Shown one piece after another: positions 25,459-33,613 of a stretch of DNA of 64,000 nucleotides (positions are counted from its first letter, which is position 1; each line of letters begins with the position of its first letter). The stretch spans positions 92,163-156,162 of IMG/VR virus record IMGVR_UViG_3300044797_000394, one strand, 5' to 3'. A program made the position numbers and the translations under genes. The notes below the pieces were generated by a model. It was not told where the DNA came from. It made no database searches and was given only the letters and a program-made list of their open reading frames with translations. The stretch is from a virus.

Positions 25459-25881
25459 TCAGAGGTGGACTAGATCCCCATTACACAAAAGGTTCGCCCC
25501 TTCACCGATTCTTGGTTCTTTACCGTGAGAAAGGTACGCTTTTCCGCATTCTTTGCAGATGTTGGATCCAGAGGATCTTCTGACCTGATGCCATAGAAAC
25601 GCCATGGGTCCCTCTTCCGTCTCGTACACTTTTTGAACAGCTAGAACCGTTCCCTCGTCCGCCCGACCCATAATCGTGCGGCATACGTCTCTCAAGACAA
25701 CGTGATAACGAACGTCCGGGGACATCACTCGTTCTGGCCAGTAGTTGTACAGAACCTTAGGAATAGCGATGACGGCCAGAACGAGGTTCTGACTTCTTCG
25801 CACCTTGGGATCGGGCACTTGAGAAACGACGAATTCCCCCATCCTTTGGTTGCCAACGATGACGGTTCTCGTAGGATGCAT
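25459..25881 (-). CDS. Unknown protein with C-terminal zinc-ribbon half
   Basis: 140 residues. The start at 25881 is supported by a CGGTGTA 13 bases upstream. Beta-rich N-terminal half; near the end NICKECGKAYLSHG plus a late Cys (LLCNG) could bind zinc. Unknown role. Confidence 0.6.
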   Translation of the reverse strand: MHPTRTVIVGNQRMGEFVVSQVPDPKVRRSQNLVLAVIAIPKVLYNYWPERVMSPDVRYHVVLRDVCRTIMGRADEGTVLAVQKVYETEEGPMAFLWHQVRRSSGSNICKECGKAYLSHGKEPRIGEGANLLCNGDLVHL

Positions 25882-25894
25882 GGGCTTTCATGGA

Positions 25895-25901
25895 TACACC
25901 G
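25895..25901 (-). promoter_or_regulatory. CGGTGTA start-proximal motif
   Basis: 13 bases before the minus-strand ATG at 25881. Confidence 0.6.
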
Positions 25902-25942
25902 GCGAAAATGCTTATCATATTACTTTATTGGAGATCTTTCCG

Positions 25943-26935
25943 ATGCCTACCCCTATCGATTGGTGCTCAAGGTGTGCTGCTCAGGTCTACGACGTAGACG
26001 GAGTTGACGGCGCCTGCGGGTGCCCTGAGGGACAGCTCAAGCAACTGCTAGCGAGCGTCACATCCAAAAAAACCATCCCAACTGGCAAGATAGAGGGCTG
26101 CTTCGGACCCGTGCCCAAAGTGACGGTTCCGTCCACAGTAGAGATGCCGAAGATCGGTCACATCCACTATCGGACCTCGTGCACGGGATGTGGAAGTGTC
26201 GAAACATGCCGTTGTATAGGATCTAGGGTGGACGTGACTGTCGCCTCTTGTTATCGCTGCCAAATAAAGCAAGCAGCTAGTCCGAAGACGGACGACGACT
26301 TTCTAAGCGACCTTTTCGCTCGAGAGGGTTCCGTGGCTCCGACCACGGCGGACGAGGCGCTTCAGGGTCTTTGGAGCACGGAACCGACGATGGACGAGGA
26401 TGTTGGGGTCACGGCATCCGTAGAGCAGACGGGTCTCGAAGGGCTCTGGATGGGGCGCGTGGCGTCCGAAACAGGGCGACACGTGCAATCGGGTGCGGAA
26501 TTGGAGTCCCTGTGGATGCAGGAACTTTCGACGCCGACGGGAACGACGGCTCGAGTGGAATCAGACGATATCACGTTCGATAACGACATGGACATGGACA
26601 CCGAACTGTCTCAATACCGTACGACTCCTGATCGCCGCAATGCCTTTCGCGTGGACAGACCTCCTCGTCCTACGCAAATCGGGCAGTCCGGTCGATTTCC
26701 TGTCGTGAGGGAGGCTCAAGACCTCAATGAGATCCTGAGACCTCGTCCTGTGTCACCACGCCCCTCGTCTAGCGCTAGGAGTAGCATCACAGAAGTGCGT
26801 CAGATGGCGGCTTCAATGCGACCGCCGCCGCCCCAGCCCGTACGACAGCAAGAGACTCGGTCGGCTGTACAACGGGCGGCCGAATACTCAAAGCGGACGA
26901 CCGTCTTTGAAAGATTGATGAGTGACGACGATTGA
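25943..26935 (+). CDS. Zinc-binding modular protein with LW repeats and C-terminal tail
   Basis: 330 residues from ATG 25943 (TTGGAG 9 bases upstream). The N-terminus has Cys-pair modules (CSRCAAQ, GACGCPEG; SCTGCG, CRCIG, CYRCQIK) for zinc. Then three imperfect repeats each centred on L-x-x-L-W (LQGLWSTEP, LEGLWMGRV, LESLWMQEL), about 28-30 residues apart. A long disordered Pro/Arg/Ser region ends with KRTTVFERLMSDDD, a form of the shared tail. Looks like a scaffold with several docking sites rather than an enzyme. Confidence 0.7.
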   Translation: MPTPIDWCSRCAAQVYDVDGVDGACGCPEGQLKQLLASVTSKKTIPTGKIEGCFGPVPKVTVPSTVEMPKIGHIHYRTSCTGCGSVETCRCIGSRVDVTVASCYRCQIKQAASPKTDDDFLSDLFAREGSVAPTTADEALQGLWSTEPTMDEDVGVTASVEQTGLEGLWMGRVASETGRHVQSGAELESLWMQELSTPTGTTARVESDDITFDNDMDMDTELSQYRTTPDRRNAFRVDRPPRPTQIGQSGRFPVVREAQDLNEILRPRPVSPRPSSSARSSITEVRQMAASMRPPPPQPVRQQETRSAVQRAAEYSKRTTVFERLMSDDD

Positions 26936-26936
26936 C

Positions 26937-26943
26937 CGGTGTA
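26937..26943 (+). promoter_or_regulatory. CGGTGTA start-proximal motif
   Basis: 9 bases before the ATG at 26953, fixing the start of the MazG-like gene. Confidence 0.7.
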
Positions 26944-26952
26944 TGGGCGAGC

Positions 26953-27372
26953 ATGAACATCACACGAGACGATTTGCTCATCCTGAATGTGTTTCGAGAC
27001 TATGTCGCCGCGAACGCCGTCTCCAAGGGGTTCCGCGCCCAAATGTTCGAGAGTTTGACTCGAGAACAGATCGAGGGGCCAATCGGCAAATTGGTCCAGG
27101 CGTCGGTGTACGTCGCCAATGAACACGGAGAAGTCAGCGAGTTCTGGGAGGCGTTCCGAAAGGGAACCCTCCACGAGCCCTGTGACAAGGCCCCCAAGAT
27201 GGTCGCATTGGGACTTCCCGCCCTTTCTTGCGTCGAAGAGGAGGTAGCGGACATCATCATTCGAGCCCTCGATACGGCTCAAGCTTACGGGGTCGATGTG
27301 GCCAAAGCCCTTGCCGTCAAGCACGCATACAATACGACTCGTCCGACCCTCCACGGCGGGAAAAAGGCCTAG
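26953..27372 (+). CDS. MazG-like nucleotide pyrophosphohydrolase
   Basis: 139 residues, all-helical. NEHGEVSEFWEAFR (E60, E63) and VEEEVADIIIRALDTA (E95-D100) form the paired E-x-x-E and E-x-x-D metal site of the MazG/all-alpha NTP-PPase fold, which cleaves NTPs or dNTPs to NMP and PPi. In phages such enzymes alter dNTP pools or alarmone levels. With the PurA/PurZ-family gene at 56913 it could belong to a base-modification pathway, but nothing here proves that. Confidence 0.8.
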   Translation: MNITRDDLLILNVFRDYVAANAVSKGFRAQMFESLTREQIEGPIGKLVQASVYVANEHGEVSEFWEAFRKGTLHEPCDKAPKMVALGLPALSCVEEEVADIIIRALDTAQAYGVDVAKALAVKHAYNTTRPTLHGGKKA

Positions 27373-27377
27373 ACCCC

Positions 27378-27830
27378 ATGCCGGCGGCGATAACGAATAG
27401 CACTCTTCTTTCGGCTATCGCGGACGCTACGGAAGGCAAGGGTGTCCTATTCCTCGTTGACCAGGTGGCATCCACTCAGAGACTGATCGAACGGTCAATC
27501 GATCTGACCATCGACGGTCTTCGTAACTACGGGGGATTGACGAAAGAGCAAGCCGAAGGTTACGTAACCGTTGGTAACGTTTCCTGGCGTCTCAACTTAG
27601 GTTCCGGGGGTTGGCTCTTTTTCTTCCCCGTCATGAACCTGAAACCGCACGAGGACGTGGGCAACCCCACTTATGTCTACGGTCGAAACAACAAGGGCGT
27701 GTACGAGCGTACGTCTTACAAATTGTGGAAGGCCAAGTTTCCCACACCTTCAGAACCGGACGAGGATTCTGATGAGTTCGAGAAGCCCCCGTTGAAAAGC
27801 GTCTGGTCTCACTTACTGGAGGATGATTGA
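27378..27830 (+). CDS. Unknown protein with C-terminal tail
   Basis: 150 residues, 5 bases after the MazG-like gene. A mixed alpha/beta domain (LFLVDQVASTQRLIERSIDLT, WLFFFPVMNL) is followed by an acidic linker and the tail LKSVWSHLLEDD, one of the best copies of the shared motif. No enzyme family recognised. Confidence 0.7.
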   Translation: MPAAITNSTLLSAIADATEGKGVLFLVDQVASTQRLIERSIDLTIDGLRNYGGLTKEQAEGYVTVGNVSWRLNLGSGGWLFFFPVMNLKPHEDVGNPTYVYGRNNKGVYERTSYKLWKAKFPTPSEPDEDSDEFEKPPLKSVWSHLLEDD

Positions 27831-27831
27831 G

Positions 27832-28161
27832 ATGGTTGGAAACGAACTATCCACCGAGTATCAGGAGCTCATGGGGTTGTCGTCCTCAAATGCACCTGTC
27901 ATGACCAAGGCCTCGGGTAAGAGGTCGAAGAAGGTCTTGGCCCAGGGCGTTGTTGAAAAGGCTCAGGTATCCGTTGACACGAATTTGAGGCCATCCACCA
28001 AACTCATGAAGATCGTCAGCATCACAAGGACCGCTACGGATCGAATTGCCAAAATCGAAATGCGAGTCAAAGACGGGACCCTGTTTGAGATCGACATCGA
28101 TGAACCGACGGCTCAAGCTTTAGTCAATGTCTTCCTTCATGACCCAATCATGCCAACTTAG
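27832..28161 (+). CDS. Unknown small protein
   Basis: 109 residues, ATG one base after the previous stop. Basic disordered N-terminal part, then a small beta-alpha segment (KLMKIVSITRTATDRIAKIEM). Overlaps the convergent gene at 28120 by 42 bases. Confidence 0.6.
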   Translation: MVGNELSTEYQELMGLSSSNAPVMTKASGKRSKKVLAQGVVEKAQVSVDTNLRPSTKLMKIVSITRTATDRIAKIEMRVKDGTLFEIDIDEPTAQALVNVFLHDPIMPT

Positions 28162-28353
28162 GGGGATTGGGGGCGGTCCGATAGGACGAAACCTTTCTCG
28201 GAACTCTCGGATGGTCATGTTAGTGTGCCAGTTCGTGCGCCACTCTTTGATAGTAATCCAGGGCTCTCCCCTCGAAATGAACAGCTCCCTGACCTCGTAG
28301 TAGACCCCGTTAGTCGACTTAGCCCAAGCTCCAATCTCAATCTCGTCACTCAA
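28120..28353 (-). CDS. Small beta-barrel-like protein with divergent C-terminal tail
   Basis: 77 residues: five short strands (GAWAKSTNGVYYEVREL, PWITIKEW) like an SH3-type module, a GPPPIPL linker and the end SWHDWVMKEDID, resembling the tail SWHEHILDEE at 22245. Last gene of the 30145-28120 minus unit. Confidence 0.6.
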   Translation of the reverse strand: MSDEIEIGAWAKSTNGVYYEVRELFISRGEPWITIKEWRTNWHTNMTIREFRERFRPIGPPPIPLSWHDWVMKEDID

Positions 28354-29053
28354 GGGACGTGGCTTTCAAGAGAGATTCGAGATGCTCGGATCTCCTCTTG
28401 TAGACTTTGAGAAGTACTGAGTTCTTGTTGTTCATAGTCGACTGAAAGTAGTGGAATCCTCGGCTTTGTTCGATCATAGTTGAAGTTCTGCCATACCACT
28501 CTGTCCGCCCTGCGAGCTCGAGAATAGCTAGGTACAACCCTGACTTTGACGGGGCATTGCACAAGGAGAAGGAGATGGAAGCGCAGTTCATAGCCAGGGA
28601 GTGAAACTTGTCGGCATTCTCTCCTATGGCTTTTGATTCGGCATCAATTGCCTCATCTGAAGCGCGGTCGCACCATTCGGTTAGGAGATTCTCCGTAACC
28701 GAGCTATGGTTCACAACAAAACAGGCGCCCCCGGCCGTTAGAAACGGTCCCTGCTCTAGGACTTTGGCGGAGATGACGTCATTGACGGCGTCATCTAGAA
28801 ATGGGAAGTGCGACCTGAGGAGCCAAACCTCAGCGCTTTTGAATAAGGGTTCTGGCGGTATGATGCACAAACCTTGTTTTTGAAGGGCCTCAACGTCCCC
28901 TTCCAGGTCCTCCACCTCAACGTTATCACCCGAGTACCCGATGACTTTGAACAAGGCGCCTGCCTTGTCTTGAATGATCGGTTTGGCTCTGATAAGTGGG
29001 GAGCTACCCGCCCACTCGAAGGGGGCTCCCACAATTGTCCAATTCGAGTCCAT
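28346..29053 (-). CDS. Unknown protein
   Basis: 235 residues from ATG 29053, which overlaps the upstream gene by 50 bases. N-terminal beta segment, then helices with several Cys (LTAGGACFVVNHSS, CNAPSKSGLYLAILEL). Third of four genes in the unit that carries the orphan methylase fragment; no family recognised. Confidence 0.55.
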   Translation of the reverse strand: MDSNWTIVGAPFEWAGSSPLIRAKPIIQDKAGALFKVIGYSGDNVEVEDLEGDVEALQKQGLCIIPPEPLFKSAEVWLLRSHFPFLDDAVNDVISAKVLEQGPFLTAGGACFVVNHSSVTENLLTEWCDRASDEAIDAESKAIGENADKFHSLAMNCASISFSLCNAPSKSGLYLAILELAGRTEWYGRTSTMIEQSRGFHYFQSTMNNKNSVLLKVYKRRSEHLESLLKATSLE

Positions 29054-29903
29054 CAAAGATATTACCACCAGTTCTGGCCACGAGAGTGCAAATCCAACTG
29101 ATGAGCTCAACCCGATTGCGGAACTGGGGATAAAAGCGAGACGCCCCACCCATATCCGCATAGACTTTGGATGCTTTGGCATCTCCCCCACTGAACCAGG
29201 AGTCTGTTTTTGCCGACGACGGGTGCTCGTGGTTTGATTTGGGGTCCGCCCGTCCCGTCAGGGTCGACGCACGGTTACCGCTTTGAAGATCTAGTTCATG
29301 TACGAAACACCCCTGTTCGCATTCGTACGTGGGTATAGTTTCTTTGCCCCCCTCTTCGGCGTAGGTCATGTCGTCCATCGGGGGTTTTTCGATGTTACCC
29401 CCGAACGTTTTACCTCCGCTTTTCGTGCGATGGGCAACGCCTGTCGTAACGCTTCTCGTCCCAACGAGGCGGCATCCGTCGCTATGAACGAAGGCCATAT
29501 TTGTTGGCCAGCGACCGCCCTTGTTAGGCGGATTCGCCTTGTCACCCCCATACCCATCCCCCATTCCAAAGCCGCGAGCATGGCCCATCCCAGAGCGCGG
29601 TTTGCCCGTTGCCGAAAAGAATTCGCTGAGATCCGCTTTGATACGACTCCCGTTGATGTTCATCGGGCCCGTACCGTACTTGATGACCGAATCAATGACT
29701 GTCCCCTCGATGGGTGCTCGGTAGAGTAGAGCGTAGGACGTTGATAACCCGGGTCCGAAGATGGCGAGAGTGTCTTTTAGGGAGAAGCCCGCAACTCGAG
29801 CTCGAACCGAAGCGTCAAAGTCTTCCGTTAGGAGAACGACGTACCCACCGGGAAAGACGTCCACGGAAGTCCAATCACGTAGGATCGCTGCATCGAAGGT
29901 CAT
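29004..29903 (-). CDS. Second orphan phage methylase-like protein lacking catalytic motifs
   Basis: 299 residues. Shares with the protein at 3351-4064 the block order YGTGPMNINGSRI, GRWPTNMAFVHSDGC, GKETIPTYECEQGC and ASRFYPQFRNRVELISWI. As there, the catalytic DPPY is absent, and the expected SAM motif is reduced to GGNIFDGLELDNCG. It is therefore a paralogue in the same degenerate state, which argues for selection on a non-catalytic role. ATGA overlap with the upstream DUF1653 gene. Confidence 0.7.
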   Translation of the reverse strand: MTFDAAILRDWTSVDVFPGGYVVLLTEDFDASVRARVAGFSLKDTLAIFGPGLSTSYALLYRAPIEGTVIDSVIKYGTGPMNINGSRIKADLSEFFSATGKPRSGMGHARGFGMGDGYGGDKANPPNKGGRWPTNMAFVHSDGCRLVGTRSVTTGVAHRTKSGGKTFGGNIEKPPMDDMTYAEEGGKETIPTYECEQGCFVHELDLQSGNRASTLTGRADPKSNHEHPSSAKTDSWFSGGDAKASKVYADMGGASRFYPQFRNRVELISWICTLVARTGGNIFDGLELDNCGSPLRVGG

Positions 29904-30145
29904 GTGTATGGCTTGAATAGAATGAATCTAGGTCTCTCGACACCGTCGGGCCACGGTACGACTTCGTTCCACTGCTCGATTCTGCGAGAATGGTACGTCC
30001 CGTTTGTCAAGGACTTGTAGCTCACGCGGAACCCGCCCGTGTCAGCGTCTCGCTCGACGCGCTTGGACTCGTAGAGGCCGCCCTTAAAGTGCTTCCACAA
30101 CCCGTGGGTCATCTCGGGGTACTCATCCGTATCGTGGGATGCCAT
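29900..30145 (-). CDS. DUF1653-type small protein
   Basis: 81 residues. HGLWKHFKGGLYESKRV, then DTGGFRVSYKSL and EQWNEVVPW, follow the DUF1653 beta-barrel pattern (GxYRHYKGxxY...VxYxxL). Function unknown in the family. First gene of the minus unit; ATG 30145 is set by the CGGTGTA 10 bases upstream. Confidence 0.7.
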   Translation of the reverse strand: MASHDTDEYPEMTHGLWKHFKGGLYESKRVERDADTGGFRVSYKSLTNGTYHSRRIEQWNEVVPWPDGVERPRFILFKPYT

Positions 30146-30155
30146 GCCCACTCTT

Positions 30156-30162
30156 TACACCG
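30156..30162 (-). promoter_or_regulatory. CGGTGTA start-proximal motif
   Basis: Minus strand, 10 bases before ATG 30145; promoter of the four-gene unit down to 28120. Confidence 0.7.
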
Positions 30163-30164
30163 TT

Positions 30165-30497
30165 TTAGTTGGCGGTGCGACGAACTTCGGTGAGCAGCAG
30201 GTGGAGAAGAGGATCAAACGATTTTGCGACCGGGTGGAGTGCAGCCCATGAGTGAAGGGTCAGTGGGGACCGACTCCACTTGATTTGAGCCCTAAGCTTT
30301 GCCGCATCTTCCCAGTCGCCATCCCACCACGCGATACCCTTGAGGTTTGGATCTTGAGGGGACACAAGAAGAACGACCCCCTGCTGCTTGTCTTTTGAGG
30401 CTAGGAAAAGAGCGGGTTTATACCCGAGGGATCGAATACTAACCCACGCAGGAACCGACTCAGTTGTACTGCTTTGGGTGAGAGACTTACGGGTCAT
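30165..30497 (-). CDS. Unknown protein
   Basis: 110 residues from ATG 30497. Beta-rich start (PAWVSIRSLGYKPALFLA, GVVLLVSPQ) with a tryptophan pair in IAWWDGDWED, ending helical (PLLHLLLTEVRRT). No family recognised. Confidence 0.6.
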   Translation of the reverse strand: MTRKSLTQSSTTESVPAWVSIRSLGYKPALFLASKDKQQGVVLLVSPQDPNLKGIAWWDGDWEDAAKLRAQIKWSRSPLTLHSWAALHPVAKSFDPLLHLLLTEVRRTAN

Positions 30498-30505
30498 TTG
30501 TTCAC

Positions 30506-30512
30506 TACACTT
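30506..30512 (-). promoter_or_regulatory. AAGTGTA variant of the start-proximal motif
   Basis: On the minus strand 8 bases before ATG 30497; two bases differ from the consensus. Confidence 0.35.
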
Positions 30513-30538
30513 TAGTGCACCCTTTGACATTTGGCAAA

Positions 30539-30545
30539 TGGTGTA
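30539..30545 (+). promoter_or_regulatory. TGGTGTA variant of the start-proximal motif
   Basis: 12 bases before ATG 30558; one change from the consensus. Decides against an upstream in-frame start at 30531. Confidence 0.6.
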
Positions 30546-30557
30546 AACGGAGTCGTC

Positions 30558-31355
30558 ATGGAACTCATATGGATCACCGACCCGCACCTTAACTTTCTGG
30601 GACAACCCTTCGGTCCGAAGGCATTTGGGGTGTCCGTGTTTGAGGAGCACCCTAACCTCGATGCCGTGGTTATGACAGGAGACCTGGCTGAGTGCGACTC
30701 GTTCAAAGAGATGGTGGAGTCCTTTGCCCAAGGAGTCGGGAAGACTGTTTGGTTCGTACTTGGCAACCATGACGCGTACAACGGTTCTATTCGTTGGATG
30801 AAGAAGCAGGCAGCTTCAATGAAGGGTCTTGCCCGATGGCTAGTCACCGAGAAGCTCGTGGAACTTGCTCCCGGAGTCGCCTTGGTTGGCCAGGATGGTT
30901 GGTATGACGCTAGGAACGGAAAGCCACAGACATCGAACGTGGCCCTGTCGGACTTCTTTGCGATAGGAGAGTTTCTTGGGAAATGGGGGAACGGTATAAT
31001 CGCCGAAGCCAGTTCCTTAGCGGACAATGAGGCTCAGGTCGCGGATCGTTCCTTGAGAGAGGCTATCGAGAAGGGTTACAAACGCATCGTGTTTGCAACG
31101 CACGTTCCCCCGTACGCGTTGGCAACTTGGCACGAGGGAAAGATCTCTGACGGGAACTTTCTACCTTGGATGAGCAGTAAAGTTATGGGTGAGGTACTCG
31201 ACGAGATCGTGTCGGAACATCTCGACGTGGATATTACCGTACTGTGCGGTCATACTCATAGTCCCGGCACTTACCGTAGGGCCCCAAACCTGACCGTTTT
31301 GACCGGACGATCTCGCTACGGATACCCTTGCGTGTCGGGCGAGTTCAACTTTTAA
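30558..31355 (+). CDS. Calcineurin-like phosphoesterase
   Basis: 265 residues with the full metal-binding order: ITDPHLN (D8, H10), VVMTGDLAEC, VLGNHDAYN, FATHVPPY and LCGHTHSPG. This is a typical Mn/Fe-dependent phosphoesterase, shorter than and distinct from the one at 8968. Candidate activities are cyclic nucleotide, dinucleotide or phosphoprotein hydrolysis; the sequence does not decide. The 3' end overlaps the convergent regulator by 4 bases. Confidence 0.85.
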   Translation: MELIWITDPHLNFLGQPFGPKAFGVSVFEEHPNLDAVVMTGDLAECDSFKEMVESFAQGVGKTVWFVLGNHDAYNGSIRWMKKQAASMKGLARWLVTEKLVELAPGVALVGQDGWYDARNGKPQTSNVALSDFFAIGEFLGKWGNGIIAEASSLADNEAQVADRSLREAIEKGYKRIVFATHVPPYALATWHEGKISDGNFLPWMSSKVMGEVLDEIVSEHLDVDITVLCGHTHSPGTYRRAPNLTVLTGRSRYGYPCVSGEFNF

Positions 31356-31711
31356 ACTCGCTTCAGAACCCGAAGGAGTTTGCCTACGATCTCGTGGGTC
31401 AAATCATTCCATTTGGAAGCGAGAAGTACGGCAATTTGCACGTGGTCGTCGCTTTTATCCTCAGTGGACAAAATGACTTTTCCACGATCGCGAGCCGCGG
31501 CCGCCAATAGGGGAATCGGGTCTGCCTGAAGGTATGAAGCGATTTTCCGAACCCTTTCATCCGAAGGCGGGTCTCGATGACCTCGTTCGATGTCGGATAG
31601 ATAGGGCAGGCTGACGTCCAGGGAATCCGCCAAATCTTTGAGTTTGACCTCCTTGGCGGTTCGGGCTTCACGCATAGCTGGACCGAACAATTTTGAGCTC
31701 TCGTTCTTCAC
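31352..31711 (-). CDS. XRE-family transcriptional regulator
   Basis: 119 residues from GTG 31711. The HTH is clear: MREARTAKEVKLKDLADSL then VSLPYLSDIERGHRDPP, the classic Cro/CI-XRE pattern, followed by a helical C-terminal part with KVILSTEDKSDD. The only recognisable DNA-binding repressor-type protein in the window; it may control some of the promoters described here. Confidence 0.85.
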   Translation of the reverse strand: MKNESSKLFGPAMREARTAKEVKLKDLADSLDVSLPYLSDIERGHRDPPSDERVRKIASYLQADPIPLLAAAARDRGKVILSTEDKSDDHVQIAVLLASKWNDLTHEIVGKLLRVLKRV

Positions 31712-31722
31712 AATGGAATACC

Positions 31723-31729
31723 TACACCA
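31723..31729 (-). promoter_or_regulatory. TGGTGTA variant of the start-proximal motif
   Basis: Minus strand, 11 bases before GTG 31711; supports the GTG start of the XRE regulator. Confidence 0.6.
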
Positions 31730-31730
31730 T

Positions 31731-33119
31731 TCAATCGTCGTCGAGGAGATGATCGAACGCCGTTTTCTTCTCAACCTTCTTGAACTTGCGAGCATTCGTA
31801 AAGTCATCCACGGGCACATTACGAGTACGTCCTGTAGACCCACCAAACACAACGGCGGTCATTTTGCGGAGGTCGACCGACTGTATTCTGACATATTCAT
31901 CAGACTCGAAGGAGAACCACTCCTCATCGATCTCGAGGTGAATGGTAGGATGGGGTTCTGGTACGGTTTCATTTGTGGGTAGACCACTTTTCACATACTC
32001 GGTGTGAAAATCGTTCAACCAGAGAATACACGGGGACGTCGTTTCTAACGCCCCTTTCAAAGCGACGGACCATTGACCGTCGTTCTCCTCTACCCTTAAA
32101 ATCTCAACTTCTTTGCCGGTCTCCCGCTGGTAGTAGACGCTTCCGACTTTGGGAAGTTTGATTGTCGCCGCCTGAGACACGCTGTCCGTGGTCCCCTTCA
32201 TTTCTGGGTCAATCATAGGGGTCGTTCCCATGATCCTCTTGACCATCGAGACTACTCCACCTAGCACCGTGCTGGGCTCAGAGGGTGGTGGGGGTGGCGC
32301 GGGAACAGGAGGGAGCACGGACTTTCCTCCGATACCACCGATCTTTTGGATGGGTCGACGGCTGACGGTGCTCCCTGCGGGTGCCCTTCTCGCCCGAACA
32401 AGTACGGATCCGTCGGTAAGGGACGCGATCATGTGCACGGGGATACCCCCGAACTTAGCGATTTCGAACCCCGAGTCTGGTACTACCTTTTCATCTACAA
32501 CGATGTCGTAGCGCTTGCTGTTCTGTCGAAGAGCCTCCCAGGCGGAACGACTGCATTCGATGCGATTGATTTCAGAACTCTCGAGCATCGTTTCCGTTAG
32601 TTCCATGATGGTGTCCGCGTACCACCGACCATAGTTGTCTACGTTCTTGGACGGTTCAGAAATGAGTCCCCAACGGGAGCTGCACAGAGTGCACGTCCAC
32701 CACCCGAATTCCCCGCGTTCGAGTCGACCGAGTCGAACGTCCTCGACGGGGTCCATACTCCCACATTCGGGGCACTGGATGACGTTTCTCGGAGGTTGGC
32801 TAGTGGGGATAGCGGCTCCCGGAGTGTGCATTGTCGCTAAAATGCCTACAGGTAGGTGCTTAGGGCACACAAAGTCTGGAGAGGTGCCTCTCGAATACGT
32901 GAGAATCCCGGGTTCCTTGCACCGGGAACAGTGCAGGGAAGTCTGGGGCGGCGCCGCGACCATGTGCCACTGTCCCTCGAATCGGCTCGTGGGAACGTGC
33001 ATGCGGGCACCCGTAAGGGCGACGAGGGTGACCCGCGTGTTGGTCACCTCCGCCACGATTCCCCGTGTGATACGGCTGTGCTGGTCTCCTGTTTCCCACG
33101 TTTCACCGGGTTGGGGCAT
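31731..33119 (-). CDS. Multi-domain zinc-ribbon protein with C-terminal tail
   Basis: 462 residues. N-terminal beta-barrel (GIVAEVTNTRVTLVALTG), two zinc ribbons (LHCSRCKEPG...FVCPKH; IQCPECGSMD...WTCTLCSSRWG), a mixed domain with DIVVDEKVVPDSG, a polyproline linker, two more SH3-like segments (VGSVYYQRETGKEVEILRVE), and the tail KKTAFDHLLDDD. An adaptor-like architecture; no catalytic motif seen. Confidence 0.7.
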   Translation of the reverse strand: MPQPGETWETGDQHSRITRGIVAEVTNTRVTLVALTGARMHVPTSRFEGQWHMVAAPPQTSLHCSRCKEPGILTYSRGTSPDFVCPKHLPVGILATMHTPGAAIPTSQPPRNVIQCPECGSMDPVEDVRLGRLERGEFGWWTCTLCSSRWGLISEPSKNVDNYGRWYADTIMELTETMLESSEINRIECSRSAWEALRQNSKRYDIVVDEKVVPDSGFEIAKFGGIPVHMIASLTDGSVLVRARRAPAGSTVSRRPIQKIGGIGGKSVLPPVPAPPPPPSEPSTVLGGVVSMVKRIMGTTPMIDPEMKGTTDSVSQAATIKLPKVGSVYYQRETGKEVEILRVEENDGQWSVALKGALETTSPCILWLNDFHTEYVKSGLPTNETVPEPHPTIHLEIDEEWFSFESDEYVRIQSVDLRKMTAVVFGGSTGRTRNVPVDDFTNARKFKKVEKKTAFDHLLDDD

Positions 33120-33140
33120 TTTGCTCTTCTTCCTATCGAG

Positions 33141-33147
33141 TGGTGTA
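33141..33147 (+). promoter_or_regulatory. TGGTGTA, plus half of a palindromic promoter pair
   Basis: 17 bases before ATG 33165; with 33156-33162 it forms GGTGTA-8-TACACC, a palindrome serving two divergent genes. Confidence 0.55.
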
Positions 33148-33155
33148 GGTAGACT

Positions 33156-33162
33156 TACACCG
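33156..33162 (-). promoter_or_regulatory. CGGTGTA, minus half of a palindromic promoter pair
   Basis: Minus-strand copy 36 bases before ATG 33119; overlaps the leader of the plus gene. Confidence 0.5.
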
Positions 33163-33164
33163 CG

Positions 33165-33581
33165 ATGAGCACGGAACAGTTTGATCAACAAACTCGCCTG
33201 AACTCCCTGAAGGACCTAGGGGTCAACTTCCCAGAGGACTTTCAAGCACTTCAGCGGTCGCCCTTAGAGCAAGCCAAAGAGAAACTCGTTCAGCTCAAAG
33301 AGCGGGTCAAGACGAACTACCGTCGCTTGATCAAGGAACTTCACCCGGACCAAAATGGCGGGGACGAGGAAAAGACCAAAAGATTCAAGGCTATAACGTA
33401 CGAGTACAACGAACTGTGTAAGCTCGAAGTACATCCTCCTCGGCCGATGCCAGCCATGATGCCCATGGGGATCCCGTTTTGGAATGGGACATCATCGGCG
33501 ACCACAGGGACTGGCACGGGTGCGACATTTCATGTATTTATCGTCCAAAATGGCCACGGGTTCGGAGTTCGTCGTGGGTAG
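33165..33581 (+). CDS. J-domain protein (DnaJ-like)
   Basis: 138 residues. NYRRLIKELHPDQNGGDEEK contains the HPD tripeptide between the two core helices of a J domain, followed by FKAITYEYNELCKL. A Met/Pro/Gly-rich tail replaces the usual zinc and substrate domains. It likely recruits host DnaK for folding or for replication complex remodelling. Confidence 0.82.
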   Translation: MSTEQFDQQTRLNSLKDLGVNFPEDFQALQRSPLEQAKEKLVQLKERVKTNYRRLIKELHPDQNGGDEEKTKRFKAITYEYNELCKLEVHPPRPMPAMMPMGIPFWNGTSSATTGTGTGATFHVFIVQNGHGFGVRRG

Positions 33582-33592
33582 AGAAGCGCGAC

Positions 33593-33599
33593 CGGTGTA
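33593..33599 (+). promoter_or_regulatory. CGGTGTA start-proximal motif
   Basis: 14 bases before ATG 33614. Confidence 0.65.
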
Positions 33600-33613
33600 A
33601 GCTAGGAACTGTG

